Of a DNA stretch of 64,000 nt, positions 1 through 8,669 are shown piece after piece (within the stretch, counting starts at the first letter, position 1; every line of letters begins with the position of its first letter). The stretch comes from Sandaracinobacteroides hominis (GTDB taxonomy: Bacteria; Pseudomonadota; Alphaproteobacteria; Sphingomonadales; Sphingomonadaceae). Under the pieces are notes generated by a model. It had not been told where the DNA came from. It did no database searches and saw only the letters and a list, made by a program, of their open reading frames with translations. The translations under genes and the position numbers were made by a program. Location: assembly GCF_016464365.1 (NCBI RefSeq), contig NZ_JADCUC010000006.1, positions 62,001 through 126,000 of the forward strand, written 5' to 3'.

Positions 1-780
1 GTCGGGATCGGCTCCCGCTGCCAGTGTGAGGTGCGCAGTCAGCGTCCCGTCATTCCCCGTAAGCGACCACAGGTGAAGATCATGGACGCCGGCGACTTCC
101 GGGTGGGCGCCGATCGCGTTTCGCACAGCCTGCAGGTCGAAACCGTGCGGCACGCCTTGCAGCAGCACATTCATGGTGTCGCGTAGCAGCACCCAGGTGC
201 GCGGCAGCACCATCAGGCCGATGGCGATGGCGATCAGCGGGTCGATCCACTGCGCGCCAGTCAACCAGATGGCGGCGGCGGCCGCGATCACGCCAACCGA
301 GCCGAGCATGTCGGCCCAGACTTCGAGGAAGGCGCCCTTCACGTTCATGCTGGCGTCCTTCGCGGGCGCCAGGATGCGCATGGAGATGAGGTTGACGATG
401 AGGCCGGCGGTCGCCACGGCGAGCATGCCGAGCGACTGCACCTCCTGCGGTTCGAAGAAGCGGCCGATGCCTTCGTAGAGGATGTAGCCGGCCACCAGGA
501 AAAGCAGGATGGCGTTGAACGCGGCGGCTAAGATCTCGAAGCGGCGGTAGCCGAACGTGCGCTTGTCGTCGGCGGGCTTCTGGCCGATGCGGATCGCCAC
601 CAGCGCGATGGCAAGCGCGGCCGTGTCTGTGAACATGTGCGCCGCGTCCGACAGCAGAGCGAGGCTGTTGAACCACCAGGCGCCGACAAGCTCGACGACG
701 ACGAAACTGGCGGTGAGGCCCAGCGCCCAGCTTAGTCTGCGGCTGCTGGCGCCGGCGGTGTGATCATGACCTGCTCCCAT
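1..780 (-). CDS. czcD: CzcD/ZitB-type cation diffusion facilitator (C-terminus cut by window edge)
   Basis: Inner-membrane Zn2+/Co2+/Cd2+:proton antiporter of the CDF family. Reading from the ATG at 780, 260 codons lie in the window and the frame is still open at base 1, so the C-terminal end is missing. It starts MGAGHDHTAG. Several hydrophobic segments follow, and the TM2 signature SLALLSDAAHMFTDTAAL (about residues 39-56) carries the metal-site Asp/His residues. The second site reads FLEVWADMLGSVG, with Glu-Val where ZitB-type proteins have His-Val. The start of the cytoplasmic domain (GVHDLHLWSLT) is visible near the edge. It is the last gene of the czc run, 32 nt after czcA, so it is probably co-transcribed and moves cytoplasmic metal to the periplasm for CzcCBA. 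Confidence 0.93.
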   Translation of the reverse strand, partial: MGAGHDHTAGASSRRLSWALGLTASFVVVELVGAWWFNSLALLSDAAHMFTDTAALAIALVAIRIGQKPADDKRTFGYRRFEILAAAFNAILLFLVAGYILYEGIGRFFEPQEVQSLGMLAVATAGLIVNLISMRILAPAKDASMNVKGAFLEVWADMLGSVGVIAAAAAIWLTGAQWIDPLIAIAIGLMVLPRTWVLLRDTMNVLLQGVPHGFDLQAVRNAIGAHPEVAGVHDLHLWSLTGNDGTLTAHLTLAAGADPD

Positions 781-812
781 GTCGATAGGTTCCCTCTGTG
801 CTGTTGCGCTGT

Positions 813-3800
813 TCACTCGGCAGGCATCGGAACGACTTGATCCTCGGCCCCAGGCTGGCGCGACAGCACCAGCTTTGCGAGCGCAGGAAGCACGACCAGC
901 GTCAGCAGCGTTGCGGTAATCAGCCCGCCGATGACGACGGTCGCGATAGGGCGCTGCACTTCGGCGCCGGTGCCGGTTGCAAGCGCCATGGGCACGAACC
1001 CGACGCTGGCGACCAGCGCCGTCATCATCACCGGCCGCAGGCGCAGCATGGCACCGTCACGCACCGCATCTTCCACCTCGCGGCCTTCGGCCAGCAGCTT
1101 CTGGATGCTGGACATCATGACGAGGCCGTTCAGCACCGCGACGCCCGACAGCGCGATGAACCCGACCGCGGCCGAGACCGAGAAGGGCATACCGCGCAAC
1201 CAGAGCAGGATGACGCCGCCCGACAGCGCCAGCGGCACCGCCGAGAACACCATCGCCGCAAGCCGCGCCGATCCAAGTGCTGCATAGAGCAGCGCGAAGA
1301 TTGCGGCGATGACGGCCGGGATCACCAGCGTCAGCCGCTGTTCGGCGCGGGCGAGGTTCTGATACTGGCCGCCCCATTCGATGAAGCTGCCCGCCGGCAG
1401 CCCCACCTGTTCGTCGACGGCGGCCTGCGCCTCGGTCACGAACCCGCCCAAGTCGCGGCCGCGGACATTGGCCTGGATGACGATCCGCCGCTTGCCATTC
1501 TCCCGACTGACCTGGTTCGGGCCGTTCTCGACTTCGAACCGAACCAGCTGCCCCAGTGCCACCGAGCGCACCGTGATCGGCTTGCCATCGGGGCCGCCCG
1601 CGCCCGGTTCGGCCGGGAGTGCTACAGGGATCGCGCCAAGTGCGGCCAGCTCGCGCCGCTCGGCCTCGGGAAGCCGCACGACGACATCGAACCGCCGGTC
1701 GCCTTCGAACACCAGCCCCGCCTCGCGCCCGCCGAGCGCGATCTGGACGACATCGGCGACGTCGCCCGCTGAAAGGCCATAGGCGGCGATCGCAGCCCGG
1801 TCGAACACGACTTTCAGCGCCGGCAGCCCTTCCGTCTGCTCCACCTTCACATCTGCTGCGCCAGGCACCGCGCGGAGTGCTGACGCGATCTGCTGCGCGG
1901 CAGGCTCCATCACCGCGAAGTCCTCACCGTAGAGCTTCACCGCCACATCCGACCGGACTCCGGCGATCAGCTCGTTGAAGCGCATCTGGATCGGCTGCGA
2001 GAACTCATAGGCGTTGCCGAGGTTGCGGTTCAGCTTTGCCTCCACATCGGCCACGAATTCCGCCTTGGTCTTCGACGGGTCCGGCCATTCGTCGCGCGGC
2101 TTCAGGATGACGAACGCATCCGACACATTGCCCGGCATCGGATCGGTCGCGACTTCGGCGGTGCCGGTCTTGGAGAATACCAGCTGCACTTCGGGCGCCG
2201 ACAGGATCGTGCGCTCGACGGCAAGTTGCATCGCGTTCGACTGCTCGACCGAGGCCGACGGGATTCGCACGGCGTGCAGTGCGAAATTCTTCTCGTCGAG
2301 CTGTGGGATGAACTCGCGGCCGAGCGTGGTGAACAGCAAGGCGGCGATGGCGAACGCCGCCACGCCACTGCCGATCGCCATCCACGGCTTCTGCAGCGAC
2401 CATTCGAGCATCGGCGCATAGCCGGAGCGGGCCTTGGCGACGATGCGGCCGTCCTTCTCCTCGACCTTGCCGGTCACCAGCAGCGCGACGATTGCCGGCA
2501 CGAAGGTGAGCGACAACACGAAGGCGGCCGCCAATGCCAGCATGACGGTGATCGCCATGGGCTGGAACATCTTGCCCTCCACGCCTTCGAAGGCCAGCAG
2601 CGGCAGGTAGACGAGGATGATGATCGCCTGCCCGAACACCGAGGGGCGAACCATCTCGACAGTCGCTTCCTTCACTTCTGAAAGTCGTTCCGGCTGCGTC
2701 AGCAAGCGTCCCAGGCGGTGCTGCTGTTCGGCAAGGCGCCGCAGGCAGTTTTCGACGATGATGACTGCGCCGTCGACGATCAAGCCGAAGTCGAGCGCAC
2801 CGAGGCTCATGAGGTTGCCCGATATGCCGCCCTTCACCATGCCGGTCGCGGCCAGCAGCATCGATAGCGGAATGACGAGCGCGGTGATAATCGCGGCGCG
2901 GATGTTGCCGAGCAGCAGGAACAGCACGACGATGACGAGCAGCGCGCCTTCGGCGAGGTTCTTGGTGACCGTGGCGATGGTGGCGTCGACCAGCACCGAG
3001 CGATCCAGCACCGGGGTGACGATGATGCCGGACGGCAGCGCCTTGTTGATCTCGGCGATGCGCTCGGAGGAGGCCTTGGCGACCTCGCGGCTGTTGGCGC
3101 CCGCCAGCATCAGCACGGTGCCAATGACGGCCTCGTGGCCATCGAGGCTGGCGGCCCCGGTGCGGGGCTCCTGCCCGATCGAGACGGCCGCCACATCGCG
3201 GACGCGGACCGGCGTGCCGTCGCGGTTGGCGACCACCAGATCGGCGATATCGGCGCCGCGCGACACGCGGGCGTCGGCACGCACCACCAGGCCTTCGCCG
3301 CCCTGTTCGACGACGCCGGCGCCGCTCGACAGGTTCGCGCGCTCGAGCGCTGCAACCAGATCGCTCAAGCTCAGCCCGGCGGCGGCGAGCCGCGCGGTGT
3401 CGGGCGCGACCAGATATTGCTTCACATAGCCGCCGATCGCATCGACGCCGGCGACGCCGGGCACGGTGCGCATCTGCGGGCGGATGATCCAGTCCTGCAC
3501 TGTGCGCAGATAGGTCGCCTGTTCCTCGGGCGTGCGCAGCAGCTGGCCTTCGGGCGTCAGATAGCCGCCCGCGCCGTTTCGCGAGGCGGGCTGCCAGCCC
3601 GGCTCGCCCGTTGCAGCGCGCGGCGCGCCTTTGCCGGCCGGATGCTGGAAGTCGACCGCCCACATCAGCACTTCGCCAAGCCCCGTGGTGACGGGGCCGA
3701 CCGTCGGGTCGACGCCTGGCGGCAGCGCCGATCGCGCCTGCGCCAGCCGTTCCGTCGCCTGCTGGCGCGCGAAGTAGAGATCGGTCGATTCCTCGAACAC

Positions 3801-4085
3801 GACCGTCACCTGGGAAAAGCCGTTGCGCGAGATGGAGCGCGTGCTTTCGAGGCCGGGGATGCCGGCCATCGCCGTCTCGATCGGGTAGGTGACCTGCCGC
3901 TCCATTTCCGTCGGCCCGAGCGCCGGGGCGACGGTGTTGATCTGCACCTGCTTGTTGGTGATGTCGGGCACGGCATCAATGGGCAGCCGCGCCAGCTGGG
4001 TCCCACCATAGATGGCGGCGATAAGCGTCAGCAGGACGACGAGATAGCGCCGGGTGACGGACGCGTTGACGATGTTGGTGAGCAT
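813..4085 (-). CDS. czcA: CzcA-type heavy-metal efflux RND transporter
   Basis: Proton-driven inner-membrane pump of the HME-RND family, the engine of a CzcCBA tripartite exporter. The 1090-aa length is normal. The N-terminus (MLTNIVNASVTRRYLVV) leads into TM1. The TM4 motif DFGLIVDGAVIIVEN gives Asp432, Asp438 and Glu445, the acidic triad typical of the Co/Zn/Cd subgroup rather than the Cu/Ag subgroup. The large periplasmic loops and second set of membrane segments are complete. About residues 150-185 contain an extra Gly/Pro/Ala-rich stretch (after WAVDFQHPAGKG) in the first periplasmic loop. It follows czcB with 11 nt between them. Substrate choice within Zn/Cd/Co cannot be read from sequence alone. 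Confidence 0.96.
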   Translation of the reverse strand: MLTNIVNASVTRRYLVVLLTLIAAIYGGTQLARLPIDAVPDITNKQVQINTVAPALGPTEMERQVTYPIETAMAGIPGLESTRSISRNGFSQVTVVFEESTDLYFARQQATERLAQARSALPPGVDPTVGPVTTGLGEVLMWAVDFQHPAGKGAPRAATGEPGWQPASRNGAGGYLTPEGQLLRTPEEQATYLRTVQDWIIRPQMRTVPGVAGVDAIGGYVKQYLVAPDTARLAAAGLSLSDLVAALERANLSSGAGVVEQGGEGLVVRADARVSRGADIADLVVANRDGTPVRVRDVAAVSIGQEPRTGAASLDGHEAVIGTVLMLAGANSREVAKASSERIAEINKALPSGIIVTPVLDRSVLVDATIATVTKNLAEGALLVIVVLFLLLGNIRAAIITALVIPLSMLLAATGMVKGGISGNLMSLGALDFGLIVDGAVIIVENCLRRLAEQQHRLGRLLTQPERLSEVKEATVEMVRPSVFGQAIIILVYLPLLAFEGVEGKMFQPMAITVMLALAAAFVLSLTFVPAIVALLVTGKVEEKDGRIVAKARSGYAPMLEWSLQKPWMAIGSGVAAFAIAALLFTTLGREFIPQLDEKNFALHAVRIPSASVEQSNAMQLAVERTILSAPEVQLVFSKTGTAEVATDPMPGNVSDAFVILKPRDEWPDPSKTKAEFVADVEAKLNRNLGNAYEFSQPIQMRFNELIAGVRSDVAVKLYGEDFAVMEPAAQQIASALRAVPGAADVKVEQTEGLPALKVVFDRAAIAAYGLSAGDVADVVQIALGGREAGLVFEGDRRFDVVVRLPEAERRELAALGAIPVALPAEPGAGGPDGKPITVRSVALGQLVRFEVENGPNQVSRENGKRRIVIQANVRGRDLGGFVTEAQAAVDEQVGLPAGSFIEWGGQYQNLARAEQRLTLVIPAVIAAIFALLYAALGSARLAAMVFSAVPLALSGGVILLWLRGMPFSVSAAVGFIALSGVAVLNGLVMMSSIQKLLAEGREVEDAVRDGAMLRLRPVMMTALVASVGFVPMALATGTGAEVQRPIATVVIGGLITATLLTLVVLPALAKLVLSRQPGAEDQVVPMPAE

Positions 4086-4096
4086 TGCCGGGCCTT

Positions 4097-5299
4097 TCAG
4101 TGCGCGTGCTCGGCTTCGGATTTCCCGAGCTCGGCCTTGAGGACGAAGGAGTTGACGACCGCGACCTGTTCGCCGGGCTTCAGCCCGGAAAGGATCGGGA
4201 GCGCGGCATCGCTGCCGGCACCGGTGGTGACGGTTCGGGCCTCGAAGCCGCTGGCAGTGCGGACGAACACGACCTGTTTGCCCTCCACCTCCTGGATTGC
4301 CGCACGCGGGACGGCGGGTTTCAGCGGACCCGCGCCCCCGGTTGCGATCCGCGCCGTCACCGTCTGGCCGACGCGAAGCTCCCCGTCCGGGTTCTGGACG
4401 ACGGCGATGGCGCGTGCCGAGCCGGAGCCCGGATCGACGCTGGGGGAGAGGAAGCGGATGCGCGCCGGGTGATCGTGATCGGAGCCCTGCACGGTCACAC
4501 GGACCGCCTGGCCGGCGCGCACGTTCGCCAGCTCGGCGGCGGGCACGCGGAGTTCCGCCCAGACCTGCCGGCGGTCGACGATCTGGAACAGCTCGCGCTC
4601 CGGCGAGACGAACTCGCCCGGCGTGATGCTGACGCTTGCCACTTCTCCGGAGACCGGCGCGACCAGCGTGAACAGGCGAGAGCCGCTGCCGGGGGTGACG
4701 CCGAGCGCCCGCACCCCTTCCGCACCCAATTGCGCCTCGATCCGCGCCTTGTCGTAGGCGGCGCGGGCTTGCTCATAGTCGGCCCGCGCGGTGACCTTCT
4801 GATTGTAGAGAGTTTCCTCCCGCCGGAACGTCGCGCGCCCCAGTGCTTCGGCGCGGGCAGAGGTCGCATAGGCCGCCTGCGCTTCGGCCACCTCGCGGCT
4901 GTCGATGACGGCGAGCCCCTGGCCGGCGCGGACGCGGTCGCCGAGCTTGGCAACGAGGCGCGTGACGGTGCCGCTGGTGCGCGCGGTCACATGGCCGGTG
5001 GCATCAGTCGCGGGGATCAGCGTGCCGGACGCCAGCACCTCGGCACTGACCGGCTGTTCGCTGACGCGGGCGATCTCGATTCCGGCAGCCCTGATCTGTG
5101 CCGCGTCGGCGGCGATGATGCCTTCGGGGACGTCTCCTTCTGTCTCTCTCTTCGCTTCGTCTTCCGTATGGCCATCGGCTTCGGAATTGGCGGCGGCGGC
5201 CGGCGGGTCCGACGGAAGCGCGCGGCTGAGCGCGAAGCCACCGGCACCGGCGGCGAGCGCCAGCGCCAGGGCGGCAAGGCTGATCTGGGTTCGGGTCAT
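4097..5299 (-). CDS. czcB: CzcB-type periplasmic adaptor (membrane fusion protein)
   Basis: Links the CzcA pump to the outer-membrane channel and may take part in metal loading. It is 400 aa with an N-terminal membrane anchor or signal (SLAALALALAAGAGGFALS). An acidic linker rich in Glu and Asp with one His (GHTEDEAKRETEGD) follows. Then come barrel-sandwich and alpha-hairpin segments (VTRLVAKLGDRVRAGQGLAVID; EALGRATFRREETLYNQ) and a beta-barrel domain. It lacks the long His-rich N-terminus of some CzcB proteins. Its ATG overlaps the czcC stop by 4 nt (ATGA), so the two are translationally coupled. Confidence 0.94.
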   Translation of the reverse strand: MTRTQISLAALALALAAGAGGFALSRALPSDPPAAAANSEADGHTEDEAKRETEGDVPEGIIAADAAQIRAAGIEIARVSEQPVSAEVLASGTLIPATDATGHVTARTSGTVTRLVAKLGDRVRAGQGLAVIDSREVAEAQAAYATSARAEALGRATFRREETLYNQKVTARADYEQARAAYDKARIEAQLGAEGVRALGVTPGSGSRLFTLVAPVSGEVASVSITPGEFVSPERELFQIVDRRQVWAELRVPAAELANVRAGQAVRVTVQGSDHDHPARIRFLSPSVDPGSGSARAIAVVQNPDGELRVGQTVTARIATGGAGPLKPAVPRAAIQEVEGKQVVFVRTASGFEARTVTTGAGSDAALPILSGLKPGEQVAVVNSFVLKAELGKSEAEHAH

Positions 5300-6555
5300 G
5301 GTTGCATCTCCGGAGAAGGTGTCAGGCCGCCAGCGCGGTCGCGCTCGGCGAGTGCAAGGGCGGCGTCGCGCGCGGCGGCGAGCCGGTCGCGGCGGGCGGC
5401 CGCCAGGCCCCGCTGCGCCTGCAGCAGGTCGACATAGGGAAAGCGGCCCGCCGCATAGCCGAGCCGGGCGATGCGCAAGGCTTCGGCCGCGCCAGGCACG
5501 ACCTGCGTCTCGTAGGTCGCGACCCGCTCGACGGCGGCGCGGGCGCGGGCATCGGCGGCGGCTAGCCGGGCTTCGGCCTCGCGCACCCGGCGCTCCCGCT
5601 GGGCTTCGGCGGACCGGGCGTCTGCGGCAGCCGCCGCTATGTTGCCGCCGTTGCGGTTGAACAGCGGGAAGGGAATGGCGACGCCAGCGACCATGGCAGT
5701 CGCGTCTTCGGCCGCGAGCCTGCGGACCCCCAGTGACAGCCGCACATCGGGCACGCGTTCGGTCCGCGCCAGGCGAAGCCGCTGCTGGGCGGCACCCACC
5801 TGAAGGTCGGCCGCCCGCAGGTCGGGCCCGGCAGGGGTCAGCACGCCAACAGCTTGCGAAAAACTGTCGGTGGCCAGCGCCGCCACCTCGAAGTCGACCG
5901 TCGGCCGCCCCAGCAGAGCCGCGAGGCGTTCCCGAGTCGCGCGTGTCTCGGCCTCCGCCAGCCTCGCCGCCGCTTCCGCCTGCGCCCGTTCGGTTGCGGC
6001 CGTCACCTGCCGCAGTGGCGGCTCGCGGCCGGCGGCGACAAGCTTGCCGACCGTGTCCTCCAGCGCGCGGGCGATTTCGAGCTCGCTCGCCGCAAGTTGC
6101 GCACCGGCTGCCGCCTCGGCGGCAAGGACATGCGCCTGCCTGACCGCGAGGTCGAGATCGAGGAGGGATGCGTCCGTCTCGGCCCGTTCCAACTCGAGCG
6201 TCGCAGTGGCAGACCCGATCCGCGCACCGCGCTTGCCACCAAGCTCCACCGGCAGCGCCAGCGAGCCTGTGGTCTCGGCACGCCCTGTGCCCGACAAGCC
6301 CCGCGAGCCGGCGAAATTCTCGACCAGCAAATCGACTTCCGGATTGGGCCGGGCGCCCGCTTGCTGGACGCGCCCTTCCTCGGCGCGGACGCGTTCACTG
6401 AGTTCGCGGGCATAGGGGGCGCGCTCGCGGGCTTCGCGGACAGCCTGTTCGACCGTGAGCGGTGGTGCGGACCATGCCGGCGATGACAGCAGAAGGGCAA
6501 GCGCGACTGCGCCTGCGCGGACAGGGCCCGACGACACGGGCCGGAAAAACGGCAT
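5296..6555 (-). CDS. czcC: CzcC-type outer-membrane efflux channel (TolC family)
   Basis: Outer-membrane factor that completes CzcCBA. It is 419 aa with a Sec signal peptide (VRAGAVALALLLSSPAWSA). Two repeats of long alpha-helical, Ala/Glu/Arg-rich sequence follow, typical of OEP-domain proteins. Key landmarks are PPLTVEQAVREARERAP at the mature N-terminus, PNPEVDLLVENFAG, and FPLFNRNGGNIAAA in the second repeat. It lies 60 nt downstream of the small Cys/His-rich gene and overlaps czcB by 4 nt. The family call is firm; the czc assignment rests on its neighbours. Confidence 0.94.
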   Translation of the reverse strand: MPFFRPVSSGPVRAGAVALALLLSSPAWSAPPLTVEQAVREARERAPYARELSERVRAEEGRVQQAGARPNPEVDLLVENFAGSRGLSGTGRAETTGSLALPVELGGKRGARIGSATATLELERAETDASLLDLDLAVRQAHVLAAEAAAGAQLAASELEIARALEDTVGKLVAAGREPPLRQVTAATERAQAEAAARLAEAETRATRERLAALLGRPTVDFEVAALATDSFSQAVGVLTPAGPDLRAADLQVGAAQQRLRLARTERVPDVRLSLGVRRLAAEDATAMVAGVAIPFPLFNRNGGNIAAAAADARSAEAQRERRVREAEARLAAADARARAAVERVATYETQVVPGAAEALRIARLGYAAGRFPYVDLLQAQRGLAAARRDRLAAARDAALALAERDRAGGLTPSPEMQP

Positions 6556-6615
6556 GGGAAAACCTCGTCAGCAAGACAGCATCCAGGCTTCGCCATCAGG
6601 CGAAGGGGCGGGCTG

Positions 6616-7011
6616 TCAGGCTCGAGGGGGCTGGATCAAGACAGGTTCGGGCGCCTCGACGAGGCCCGAGGGCTCCCAGCCCGTCCACGCCGCGCGCGAC
6701 GGCGCGAAGGGCGCAACCATCGGCACATCGGTCATCAGGCCATTGGGACCGTGGTGATGCAGACAGCAGGCCGGGCAATGCTCGGCGTCGGTCGGTTGCT
6801 GGTCGGTCGAGGTGAGGCTCGGGTCGGTGACGCAGCCATCGGCATCGATCGAGAAGCTGGACGCGGCAAGCTTTGCGGCATCGGTGCCGAGCTCGAACGA
6901 GCCGGCGATCGCCGCCGGCGCCAGCGCGGCGGCGGCAACCAGCATCAGCAGCGCTGCCATGCGACGCAGAAATCCGGTGAAGAGGCTCGGGCGCGACACG
7001 TGTCGGCCCAT
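6616..7011 (-). CDS. Small secreted Cys/His-rich protein, CzcI-like
   Basis: A 131-aa protein from the ATG at 7011. An open frame reaches back to 7056, but that start would overlap the upstream stop and adds only a Pro/Arg-rich tail. The N-terminus is a clear signal peptide (MAALLMLVAAAALAPAAIAG). The mature part has a compact Cys/His cluster, EHCPACCLHHHGPNG, after a lone Cys in DADGCVTD. This layout and the position directly before czcC match small periplasmic CzcI/DUF2946-type proteins that sit at the head of czc operons. The cluster suggests metal binding in the periplasm. The family match is by pattern, not by alignment, and the role (sensor, chaperone or modulator) is unknown. Confidence 0.7.
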   Translation of the reverse strand: MGRHVSRPSLFTGFLRRMAALLMLVAAAALAPAAIAGSFELGTDAAKLAASSFSIDADGCVTDPSLTSTDQQPTDAEHCPACCLHHHGPNGLMTDVPMVAPFAPSRAAWTGWEPSGLVEAPEPVLIQPPRA

Positions 7012-7046
7012 GCCCGATCTCCGTCGGTTCGGCAACGCCGGGGTGC

Positions 7047-7511
7047 TCACAACCACCGGCGCACCTGCCGTCGGTAGTCCGAGTATGGCGCGCTGAACAG
7101 GCCGGTCAGGTAGCGTTCCTCGCGGGCGATGACGAAGCGGTCAACGACGAGGATTACAAGCGGGGTCATCAGCAGCGTGCCCAGGCTTGCGAACCCGACC
7201 GCGACAGCGATAAGCAGCAGTGCCATGCCGAGGTACATGGGATTTCGGGTGCGGGCGTAGATGCCGTCCGTTGCAAGCGCCGTCGTCGGCTTCCAGGGCT
7301 CGGGGGGCGTCTTTGCCTGCCCGAACCGGCCGAGCGCCGCGGCGATGACGGCGGCTCCGGCGACCGCGAGGACAGCGAACAGCGTCCAGCGGACAATGCC
7401 TGGCAACGGCAGCGGATCGAGCTGCAGAAGCCAGTCGGCCAGCAGCCCGGCCGCTGCGCCCGCCAGATAGATAAGCGGAGGCGGCGCGATCATGCCGGCG
7501 GTCGTGGTCAT
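7047..7511 (-). CDS. Isoprenylcysteine O-methyltransferase-like (ICMT/PEMT family) membrane protein
   Basis: A 154-aa integral membrane protein starting at the ATG at 7511, which overlaps the stop of the upstream CDF gene (ATGA). Four hydrophobic segments are visible. The C-terminal family signature is present: GIYARTRNPMYLGMALLLI, then VIAREERYLTGLFSAPYSDYRRQVRRWL, where the RNPMYL and EE-YL blocks form the SAM-binding part of this family. Bacterial members are often annotated as isoprenylcysteine carboxyl methyltransferases, but their substrates are unknown. It sits between two metal-transport genes and is translationally coupled to one, so a role in metal resistance is likely but unproven. 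Confidence 0.85.
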   Translation of the reverse strand: MTTTAGMIAPPPLIYLAGAAAGLLADWLLQLDPLPLPGIVRWTLFAVLAVAGAAVIAAALGRFGQAKTPPEPWKPTTALATDGIYARTRNPMYLGMALLLIAVAVGFASLGTLLMTPLVILVVDRFVIAREERYLTGLFSAPYSDYRRQVRRWL

Positions 7512-8149
7512 GCCCGGCGCAACCGTTCGTCTGGCAGCGCCAGCTCGCCCAGCGCCTGCTTCACGATCTGGGTTCCGCCCCACAGGCCGAGCGCGGCCAG
7601 GATGCCGGCCACGATAATGTCGGGCCAAAAGCTGCCGGTGCCGAAGACACCAACGGCTGCGGCCACCACGGCGACATTGCCGATGGCGTCGTTGCGCGAG
7701 CAGATCCACACCGACCGCATGTTCGCGTCGCCCTCCCGGAAGCGGTAGAGCATCAGCGCAACGCCGACATTGGCGGCCAGCGCGAGCACGCCGATCGCGC
7801 CCATCGCGAACGCCTGCGGCGGCGCGCCTTCCAGCGCCCGCTCGATGGCCGTGAACGCGACCCACCCGCCGAAGCTGATCAGCACCAGGCCTTTCAGCAG
7901 CGCAGCGCGCGCCCGCCAGACCAGCGCCATGCCCGCGACCAGAAGCGCAATCGCATAGTTGGCCGCGTCCCCCAGGAAATCGAGCGCATCGGCCTTCAGA
8001 GCCACGGATCCCGCCATGTGCCCGCCGATCAGCTCGATCATGAACATGCCGGCATTGACGGCCAGCGCGATCCACAGCGCGCGACGCCACGCCGGCGACG
8101 CCGGCGCCGTACGCGCATCCGTTCCGCAACCATCCGTGCAACCTGCCAC
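7508..8149 (-). CDS. Short cation diffusion facilitator family transporter (CadR-linked)
   Basis: A 213-aa membrane protein with about six hydrophobic segments and the CDF motif ALKADALDFLGDAANYAIAL. It ends soon after the last membrane segment (QIVKQALGELALPDERLRRA), so the usual cytoplasmic metal-binding domain is missing, as in other short CDF proteins next to cadR/merR genes. I chose the GTG at 8149. It has GGAGAG six bases upstream (8156-8161) and gives an N-terminus with two Cys (AGCTDGCGTD). A longer frame beginning with TTG at 8179 would start inside or ahead of the predicted transcription start. It is the first gene after the MerR-type operator and overlaps the next gene by 4 nt. Confidence 0.88.
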   Translation of the reverse strand: MAGCTDGCGTDARTAPASPAWRRALWIALAVNAGMFMIELIGGHMAGSVALKADALDFLGDAANYAIALLVAGMALVWRARAALLKGLVLISFGGWVAFTAIERALEGAPPQAFAMGAIGVLALAANVGVALMLYRFREGDANMRSVWICSRNDAIGNVAVVAAAVGVFGTGSFWPDIIVAGILAALGLWGGTQIVKQALGELALPDERLRRA

Positions 8150-8185
8150 GTCATGCTCTCCGACTCGTATCCGGGGCAACCATGC

Positions 8186-8206
8186 ACCCTGTAGCCACTA
8201 CAGGGT
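8186..8206 (-). promoter_or_regulatory. MerR/CadR-type operator-promoter of the metal efflux operon
   Basis: A perfect inverted repeat with 9-base arms ACCCTGTAG and CTACAGGGT around a 3-base centre. On the minus strand TTGACC (8209-8204) forms the -35. A candidate -10 lies 19-20 nt further on (about 8184-8178, CATGGTT, weak). This long spacer with a dyad inside it is the hallmark of MerR-family activated promoters, and the arms closely resemble known CadR/PbrR/ZntR operators. The right arm overlaps the merR stop codon by one base. The site should drive the CDF-to-czcD genes when the regulator binds metal. Confidence 0.85.
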
Positions 8207-8634
8207 CAAGCACTCTTGTGGTCAGCCTCGCACAGGCTGTGGTCTCCCAGCACCTCCAGCACGCGGCAGTCGGCAGCGCGCCCACCACGGCACGCGCCGA
8301 CCATGCGCGTGAGTTCCGCGCGCAGCAGCTGAAGCTGCTCGATCTTGTCCTCGACCGCGTTCAGATGGCCGGTGGCGATTGTGTCCGCTTCGCCGCAGTC
8401 CCGGTCAGGATGGTCGGCGAGGTCCAGCAGGGAACGGATTTCAGAAACCTCGAACCCTAGGCCTCGGGCATGCCGAATGAAGTTCAGACGCTTCAAATCG
8501 CGTGCGCCATAGGTCCGATAATTCCCTTCGGTCCTCCCAGGCTTTGCCAGGAGCCTGATGCGCTCATAATAGCGGATCGTCTCCACGGTCGTGCCGGTCG
8601 ATCGCGCAAGGTCACCGATGCGAAGGTTGGTCAT
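8206..8634 (-). CDS. MerR-family heavy-metal-responsive regulator (CadR/PbrR-like)
   Basis: A 142-aa transcription activator. The N-terminal winged helix is MTNLRIGDLARSTGTTVETI, followed by the RYYERIRLL and NYRTY motifs of the family. A dimerisation helix comes next (about residues 85-112). Metal-ligand cysteines are at Cys80 (HPDRDCGEAD), Cys115 and Cys123 (ACRGGRAADCRV), and Cys135 lies near the His-containing tail (LCEADHKSA). This pattern fits the Cd/Pb/Zn group. The start is the ATG at 8634, with GGA six bases upstream; the frame continues to 8673 without a better start. It lies directly upstream of the efflux genes and its stop overlaps their operator. It probably also controls itself through the partial site near 8670-8698. 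Confidence 0.92.
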   Translation of the reverse strand: MTNLRIGDLARSTGTTVETIRYYERIRLLAKPGRTEGNYRTYGARDLKRLNFIRHARGLGFEVSEIRSLLDLADHPDRDCGEADTIATGHLNAVEDKIEQLQLLRAELTRMVGACRGGRAADCRVLEVLGDHSLCEADHKSA

Positions 8635-8669
8635 GAAGTGTCCATTTGGCCAGCTACAATGTGGTCGAA

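Noticed and set aside
813-1772. Long plus-strand frame opposite czcA
   Set aside because: The 3' end of czcA on the minus strand is a complete RND domain; the opposite frame has only low-complexity Arg/His sequence.
7047-8141. A 364-codon minus-strand frame covering two genes
   Set aside because: Only its last 154 codons show family sequence; the rest is the wrong frame of the CDF gene.
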